A stretch of DNA of 64,000 bases, from NCBI RefSeq assembly GCF_017163705.1, contig NZ_JAFIWB010000012.1, positions 1-64,000 on the forward strand, written 5' to 3'. This DNA comes from Xanthomonas bonasiae (GTDB lineage Bacteria > Pseudomonadota > Gammaproteobacteria > Xanthomonadales > Xanthomonadaceae). Below the pieces are notes generated by a model that did no database searches, was not told where the DNA came from, and worked only from the letters and a program-made list of their open reading frames with translations. Below, one piece after another: positions 60,331-64,000 of the stretch. The position numbers and the translations under genes were made by a program. Numbering within the stretch: position 1 is the first letter of the stretch; each line of letters starts with the position of its first letter.

Positions 60331-60953
60331 TACAGCGCTCCCAGCAGGTAGACGATGGTGAACACGCCGATCCAGATCACGTCCAGGAAGTGCCAGAACA
60401 GGCTCAGGCACGCCAGGCGGGTGGTGTTGCGCGGGGTCAGGCCGTTCTTGGAGATCTGGATCACCAGCACCGCCATCCACAGCAGGCCCGAGGCCACGTG
60501 CAGGCCGTGGGTGCCGACCAGGGTGAAGAACGCGGACAGGAACGCGCTGCGGCCGGGGCCGGCCCCTTCGTGGATCAGGTGGTGGAACTCGTAGATTTCC
60601 ATGCCCAAAAAGCCCAGGCCCAGCGCCGCGGTGACCGCCAGCCAGCCGTACAGGCCGCCCAGGCTGCGCTTGTGCGCGGAGATCATCGCCAGGCCGAAGC
60701 TCAGGCTGCTGAACAGCAGCAGGAAGGTTTCCACCAGCACGAACTTCAGGTCGAACAGTTCCTTGGCGGTGGGGCCGTCCACCGTCGCGCCGGCCAGCAC
60801 CGCGTAGGTCGCGAACAGGCCGGCGAAGATGAGGCAGTCGCTCATCAGGTAGACCCAGAACCCGAACACGGTGTTGCCGCCGCTGTCGTGGTGGGCGTGG
60901 TCGTCGTGGCCGTCGGCGTGGACGGCGTGGTTATCGAGCGTCGTGGAGGACAT
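60330..60953 (-). CDS. cyoC: cytochrome bo3 ubiquinol oxidase subunit III
   Basis: 207 aa, five helices. [24 protein letters not shown] and [21 protein letters not shown] (with the GTHGLHV motif) mark it as heme-copper oxidase subunit III of the CyoC type; the His-rich N-terminus ([15 protein letters not shown]) is normal for Xanthomonas-type CyoC. It starts 3 bp after cyoB. Confidence 0.95.
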   Translation of the reverse strand: MSSTTLDNHAVHADGHDDHAHHDSGGNTVFGFWVYLMSDCLIFAGLFATYAVLAGATVDGPTAKELFDLKFVLVETFLLLFSSLSFGLAMISAHKRSLGGLYGWLAVTAALGLGFLGMEIYEFHHLIHEGAGPGRSAFLSAFFTLVGTHGLHVASGLLWMAVLVIQISKNGLTPRNTTRLACLSLFWHFLDVIWIGVFTIVYLLGAL

Positions 60954-60956
60954 GGT

Positions 60957-62957
60957 TCAGACCGCCTTTGCGGCATGTGCCGCCTGTTGCTGCTCCAGCA
61001 GGGCGAAACGCGCGTTCTCGATGCGTTCCACTTCCTCTGCCGGCACCCAGTAGTCGACGTCGTCGTCGAACGTGCGCGCGATGAAGCTGCCGATCATGCC
61101 GACCAGGCCGATGATCGCCATCCACCAGATGTGCCAGATCAAGCCGAAGCCCAGCACCACGCTGAAGGCACCGATCCAGACCCCGGCCGCGGTGTTGCGC
61201 GGCATGTGGATCGGTTCGTACTTGGCCGGACGCGTCCAGCCCTTGCCCTTGAGCTTGTCTTCCCAGAACTGGTCGCGGTCGTCGATGTGCGGCAGCACGG
61301 CGAAGTTGTAGAACGGCGGCGGCGAGGACGTGGCCCACTCCAGCGTGCGCCCGTCCCACGGGTCGCCGGTCAGGTCCAGGTTGTCCTTGCGCTTCCAGAC
61401 GCTGTAGCCGATCTGCACCAGGTTCAGGAAGATGCCGATGCCGATGATCGCCGCGCCGGCCGCAGCCACCATCAGCCACGGCGCCCACTCCGGGTGGTTG
61501 TAGCTGTTCATGCGCCGGGTCATGCCCATGAAGCCGAGCACGTACAGCGGCATGAAGGCGATGAAGAAGCCGATGATCCAGCACCAGAACGAGGCCTTGC
61601 CCAGCGTCTCGTTGAGCTTGAAGCCGAACGCCTTCGGGAACCAGTAGGTCAGGCCGGCCAGGTAGCCGAACACCACGCCGCCGATGATCACGTTATGGAA
61701 GTGCGCGATCAGGAACAGGCTGTTGTGCAGCACGAAGTCCACCGCCGGGATCGCCAGCATCACCCCGGTCATGCCGCCGATGGTGAAGGTGATGATGAAG
61801 CCGATCGTCCACAGCACCGGCGCGGTCATGCGCACCCGGCCGCGGAACATGGTGAACAGCCAGTTGAAGATCTTCACCCCGGTGGGGATGGAGATGATCA
61901 TCGTGGTGATGCCGAAGAACGCGTTGACGTTGGCGCCCGAGCCCATCGTGAAGAAGTGGTGCAGCCACACGATGAACGACAGCACGCCGATCGCCGAGGT
62001 CGCATACACCATCGAGGTGTAGCCGAACAGGCGCTTGCGGCTGAAGGTGGCGATCAGCTCGGAGAAGATGCCGAACGCCGGCAGGATCAGGATATAGACT
62101 TCCGGGTGGCCCCAGATCCAGATCAGGTTGACGTACATCATGGCGTTGCCGCCACCGTCGTTGGTGAAGAAGTGGGTGCCCAGGTAACGGTCGGCACCCA
62201 GCAGCGCCAGCGCCACGGTCAGGATCGGGAACGCGGCGATGATCAGGATGTTGGTGATCAGCGCGGTCCAGGTGAAGATCGGCATGCGCATCAGGGTCAT
62301 GCCCGGCGTGCGCATGCGCATGATCGTCACGAAGAAGTTGATGCCGGTCAGCAATGTGCCTAGACCCGATATCTGCAAGGCCCAGATGTAGTAATCGACG
62401 CCGACCCCCGGACTGTATTCCAGCCCCGACAGCGGCGGATACGCCAGCCAGCCGGTCTGAGCGAATTCGCCCACGCCCAGCGAGATGTTGACCAGCGCCG
62501 CGCCGGCCACGAACAGCCAGAAGCTCAGCGAGTTCAGGAACGGGAACGCCACGTCGCGCGCGCCGATCTGCAGCGGCACGATCAGGTTCAGCAGGCCGGT
62601 CATGAACGGCATGGCCATGAAGAAGATCATGATCACGCCGTGCGCGGTGAAGATCTGGTCGTAGTGGTGCGGCGGGAAGATGCCCTCGTTGCCGCCGTGC
62701 GCGATCGCCTGCTGGGTGCGCATCATCGCCGCGTCGGCGAAGCCGCGCAGCAGCATGACCAGCGCCACCAGGATGTACATGACGCCGATGCGCTTGTGGT
62801 CGACCGAGGTGAACCACTCCTTCCAGAGATAGCCCCACAGCTTGTACTTGGTGACCGCCGCGACCACCAGCAGGCCGAGCAGGCCGGCGCCGCCGAGCGC
62901 CGCCATGATGATCGGCTCGTGGTACGGAACCGCCTCGAGCGTGAGTTTGCCTAGCAT
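60957..62957 (-). CDS. cyoB: cytochrome bo3 ubiquinol oxidase subunit I
   Basis: 666 aa, about 15 helices. Subunit I binds low-spin heme b, high-spin heme o3 and CuB and reduces O2 while pumping protons. Visible: heme and copper ligands in [37 protein letters not shown] (CuB His and cross-linked Tyr), [10 protein letters not shown] (His pair), and the late [20 protein letters not shown] 62957 shares a base with the cyoA stop (TGATG). Motifs and length are fully normal. Confidence 0.98.
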   Translation of the reverse strand: MLGKLTLEAVPYHEPIIMAALGGAGLLGLLVVAAVTKYKLWGYLWKEWFTSVDHKRIGVMYILVALVMLLRGFADAAMMRTQQAIAHGGNEGIFPPHHYDQIFTAHGVIMIFFMAMPFMTGLLNLIVPLQIGARDVAFPFLNSLSFWLFVAGAALVNISLGVGEFAQTGWLAYPPLSGLEYSPGVGVDYYIWALQISGLGTLLTGINFFVTIMRMRTPGMTLMRMPIFTWTALITNILIIAAFPILTVALALLGADRYLGTHFFTNDGGGNAMMYVNLIWIWGHPEVYILILPAFGIFSELIATFSRKRLFGYTSMVYATSAIGVLSFIVWLHHFFTMGSGANVNAFFGITTMIISIPTGVKIFNWLFTMFRGRVRMTAPVLWTIGFIITFTIGGMTGVMLAIPAVDFVLHNSLFLIAHFHNVIIGGVVFGYLAGLTYWFPKAFGFKLNETLGKASFWCWIIGFFIAFMPLYVLGFMGMTRRMNSYNHPEWAPWLMVAAAGAAIIGIGIFLNLVQIGYSVWKRKDNLDLTGDPWDGRTLEWATSSPPPFYNFAVLPHIDDRDQFWEDKLKGKGWTRPAKYEPIHMPRNTAAGVWIGAFSVVLGFGLIWHIWWMAIIGLVGMIGSFIARTFDDDVDYWVPAEEVERIENARFALLEQQQAAHAAKAV

Positions 62958-63898
62958 CACTTGTCTCCAGAAGTGCACATGGCGACCGGCTCAGCAGCCG
63001 ATGCCGGATGGGCGTCGTGGCCTTCCATCTTGTGGCCCTTGCCCATCATGTATTTGTCGAGCAACGACTTGAACATGCCGTCCTGCACCGACGAGTAGTA
63101 GGTCACCGGGTACTGCGCCTTGTCGTTGCGGTTGGCCGCCAGGATCTGGAACTCGGCCTGGTCCAGCGCCTTCGGCGCGGCCTTGACCTTGGCCACCCAG
63201 GCGTCGAAGCCGGCCTGATCGGTGGCGTGCGCGGTGAAGCCCATCTTCGAGAAGCCGTGGCCGCTGTAGTTCGCCGACAGGCCGAAGTAGTCGCCCGGCT
63301 CGTTGGCGATCAGGTGCAGCTTGGTCTCCATGCCGGCCATCGCGTAGATCTGCGTGCCCAGGTGCGGGATGAAGAACGAGTTCATCACCGTGTCGGAGGT
63401 GATCTTGAAGTTCAGCGGCGTATCCACCGGGAACGCGATCTCGTTGACCGTGGCGATGCCCTGCTCCGGATAGATGAACATCCACTTCCAGTCCAGCGCC
63501 ACCGCCTCGATGACGATCGGCTTGACCTTGGAGTCCAGCGGCTTGTACGGATCCAGCTCATGCGAGGAGCGCCAGGTCAGCACTGCCAGCACCAGGATGA
63601 TCATGCACGGGATCGACCACACCACCACCTCGATCGCGGTGGAGTGCGACCAGTTCGGCTCGTAGCGGGCCTTGGTGTTGGACGCGCGGTAGCGCCAGGC
63701 GAAGGCCAGGGTCATCACGATGACCGGGACCACCACCAGCAGCATCAGCACCACCGAGGTGATCAGCAACGTCTTTTCGTCGTGGCCGATCTGCCCCTTG
63801 GGGTTGAGAATGGCCGCGTCGCACCCGGCCAGCAGCAGCGCGAGCAGGAGCAACAGACCGGAGCGCAGCGAGCGCCGGAGTTGTTTCAACGGAATCAT
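62957..63898 (-). CDS. cyoA: cytochrome bo3 ubiquinol oxidase subunit II
   Basis: 313 aa from ATG 63898. The N-terminus is a lipoprotein signal ([20 protein letters not shown], lipobox LAGC); two membrane helices follow, then a cupredoxin-like periplasmic domain ([31 protein letters not shown]) that lacks the CuA ligands, as expected for a quinol oxidase. First gene of cyoABCD. The upstream 102 bp to the window end hold no promoter that I can call. Confidence 0.96.
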   Translation of the reverse strand: MIPLKQLRRSLRSGLLLLLALLLAGCDAAILNPKGQIGHDEKTLLITSVVLMLLVVVPVIVMTLAFAWRYRASNTKARYEPNWSHSTAIEVVVWSIPCMIILVLAVLTWRSSHELDPYKPLDSKVKPIVIEAVALDWKWMFIYPEQGIATVNEIAFPVDTPLNFKITSDTVMNSFFIPHLGTQIYAMAGMETKLHLIANEPGDYFGLSANYSGHGFSKMGFTAHATDQAGFDAWVAKVKAAPKALDQAEFQILAANRNDKAQYPVTYYSSVQDGMFKSLLDKYMMGKGHKMEGHDAHPASAAEPVAMCTSGDK

Positions 63899-64000
63899 CG
63901 AACGATCCAATTGCGTAGGGGATGCGGACCGCGCAACGGCAAACGGGAGCGGCCCGGGGGGCGTTTCCGCGTTTCCTGCGGCATCCTGGCCGGCATGCGC

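Noticed and set aside
60303-62363. A 686-codon plus-strand frame opposite cyoB and cyoC
   Set aside because: Antisense to highly conserved oxidase genes and full of Gln, His, Arg and Val typical of reverse-strand shadows. No domain is recognisable.

Overview
The window is high-GC chromosomal DNA that looks like Xanthomonas or a close Xanthomonadaceae relative. Evidence: GTAG/GTGG-tagged REP palindromes scattered between genes, a GGGAATGGGG-type intergenic repeat inside the rpsP operon, several TonB-dependent receptors beside plant-polysaccharide glycosidases, and housekeeping order (rpsP-rimM-trmD-rplS; ffh divergent from a ypjD/ccsA-like gene) typical of gammaproteobacteria. I see no rRNA, tRNA, CRISPR array, insertion sequence or prophage.

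Region 1 (1-10.8 kb) is mostly core: an Hsp15-like RNA-binding protein with a small lipoprotein, a MATE exporter, rpsP-rimM-trmD-rplS with a near-consensus promoter and a terminator-like hairpin after rpsP, a three-gene unit (DUF2314/ankyrin, nitronate monooxygenase-like, class IV aminotransferase), ffh and a cytochrome c assembly-type membrane protein. Region 2 (10.9-17.4 kb) is a carbohydrate locus: aldose 1-epimerase, TonB-dependent receptor and secreted GH51 arabinofuranosidase. Region 3 (17.5-25.7 kb) holds an EF-G paralogue with a leader peptide and hairpins upstream, a Tat-exported M19 dipeptidase, a CPA2-type antiporter, a LysR/DUF2798 pair, a DUF4261 gene split by an amber codon, and a GST.

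Region 4 (25.9-45.2 kb) is a large L-arabinose/arabinan utilisation cluster. On the minus strand run GguC/AraD1, a ketoglutarate-semialdehyde dehydrogenase, a YtfQRT-YjfF-type furanose ABC importer, GH127, a GPH-type sugar symporter, two GH43 enzymes and GH97. A GbpR-like LysR regulator diverges from GguC. Beyond a five-unit REP array lie a sugar-dehydrogenase-type SDR and a divergent L-arabonate dehydratase. Together they encode release of arabinofuranose, uptake as the furanose, and non-phosphorylative oxidation to 2-oxoglutarate. Only a lactonase is not seen. A short copy of the GH127 3' end sits at the start of GH97 and marks a past rearrangement.

Region 5 (45.4-53.2 kb) is a cell-surface signalling locus: ECF sigma factor, FecR-like anti-sigma factor, STN-domain TonB receptor, secreted histidine acid phosphatase (phytase-like), and a secreted EEP-fold phosphoesterase fused to a jacalin-like lectin domain. 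A 17-bp motif, 14/17 identical, lies upstream of both the sigma gene and the receptor gene. I infer a phosphoester (perhaps inositol phosphate) sensing and scavenging system. It is the best candidate here for an under-described system.

Region 6 (53.4-64 kb) holds DUF805, radA, a small island of apparently lower GC with an exported cysteine-rich protein and a tiny overlapping ORF, an M61 peptidase, a MarR/SDR divergent pair around a perfect 16-bp palindrome, and cyoABCD (cytochrome bo3 oxidase).
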